44,874 bases of DNA from Planctomycetales bacterium 4484_113 (GTDB taxonomy: Bacteria > 4484-113). Below the pieces are notes generated by a model. It was not told the DNA's origin, did not search any database, and saw only the letters and a list, made by a program, of their open reading frames with translations. This document shows positions 44,863-44,874 of this stretch, piece after piece. The stretch is from positions 1 to 44,874 of the forward strand of contig MVCR01000005.1 in assembly GCA_002050035.1 (NCBI GenBank), read 5' to 3'. Each line of letters starts with the position of its first letter. The first letter of the stretch is position 1. A program made the position numbers and the translations under genes.

Positions 44863-44874
44863 ACCTCCTCGTGG
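44763..44874 (+). pseudogene. Out-of-frame C-terminal tail of the restriction-modification gene, running off the window
   Basis: The sequence reads KLLHRQLAELSEKAHKLA, then EWQELAEVEEKIDLLV, and continues past the window edge. Type IIG methyltransferases commonly end in such a helical hairpin followed by a VYELYGL-like motif. It is in a different frame from the methyltransferase ORF, and the expected recognition-domain sequence between them is missing. Confidence 0.55.

Overview
The window is dense, mostly housekeeping bacterial chromosome, with GC content looking like the high 50s by eye. Several proteins have lipoboxes (VACGG, YACGG, ASGCQ, VSCGH), there is a periplasmic-type parvulin and a Slt-like transglycosylase, and a NifJ-type pyruvate:ferredoxin oxidoreductase points to anaerobic or fermentative metabolism. 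Two traits narrow the guess: PriA lacks every helicase motif, as known for Actinobacteria and Deinococcus, and many genes have a TAnnnT -10 box almost touching the start codon (leaderless or near-leaderless messages). With the dockerin, PKD and M6-protease lipoproteins, this suggests an uncultivated lineage, perhaps in the Terrabacteria (for example Armatimonadota-like). I cannot fix the phylum from the sequence alone.

Layout. 1-5.8 kb (+): an unidentified ORF, gmk, rpoZ, coaBC, a parvulin foldase and priA, a common bacterial cluster for nucleotide, coenzyme A and replication-restart functions. 5.85-11.9 kb (+): DUF4129 and DUF4350 membrane proteins, alanine racemase, a TPR/SLT lytic transglycosylase and a small TPR protein, all cell-envelope themed. 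11.95-14.2 kb: an M19 dipeptidase converges on a thiolase. 14.2-18.8 kb (-): a PLD-like lipoprotein with a polyglycine tail, a frameshifted propeller/carboxypeptidase-regulatory lipoprotein, then a family 2 glycosyltransferase. 19.0-22.2 kb (-): DUF58, SecG, and a polyprenyl-phosphate sugar-1-phosphate transferase.

22.3-24.2 kb (+): yebC-ruvC-ruvA (ruvB absent). 24.2-25.3 kb (-): a DciA/DUF721-like protein and a metallophosphoesterase, divergent from a small membrane protein, a YtxH protein and a RimK-like ligase (25.4-27.3 kb). 27.3-31.7 kb (-): an MBL-fold hydrolase and nifJ. The region upstream of nifJ holds a palindromic CRP/FNR/Rex-like site inside a candidate promoter, plus a possible 29-codon ORF. 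32.0-35.4 kb (-): a very large ZU5-like/PKD/beta-propeller lipoprotein. 35.5-38.9 kb (+): a PII-like protein and an M6 metalloprotease lipoprotein ending in a dockerin. 39.1-41.9 kb (+): dnaB and purD.

41.9 kb to the end (+): a fused nuclease-methyltransferase (type IIG-like restriction-modification gene) that is broken twice, once in the nuclease domain and once near the C-terminus. It is the only clear mobile or defence-type gene. No tRNA, rRNA, CRISPR array, insertion sequence or phage gene was found.

The most notable items are the leaderless-promoter pattern, the helicase-dead PriA, the doubly broken restriction-modification gene, the PLD-like polyglycine lipoprotein and the regulated-looking nifJ leader. 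I did not find a clearly new multi-gene system.
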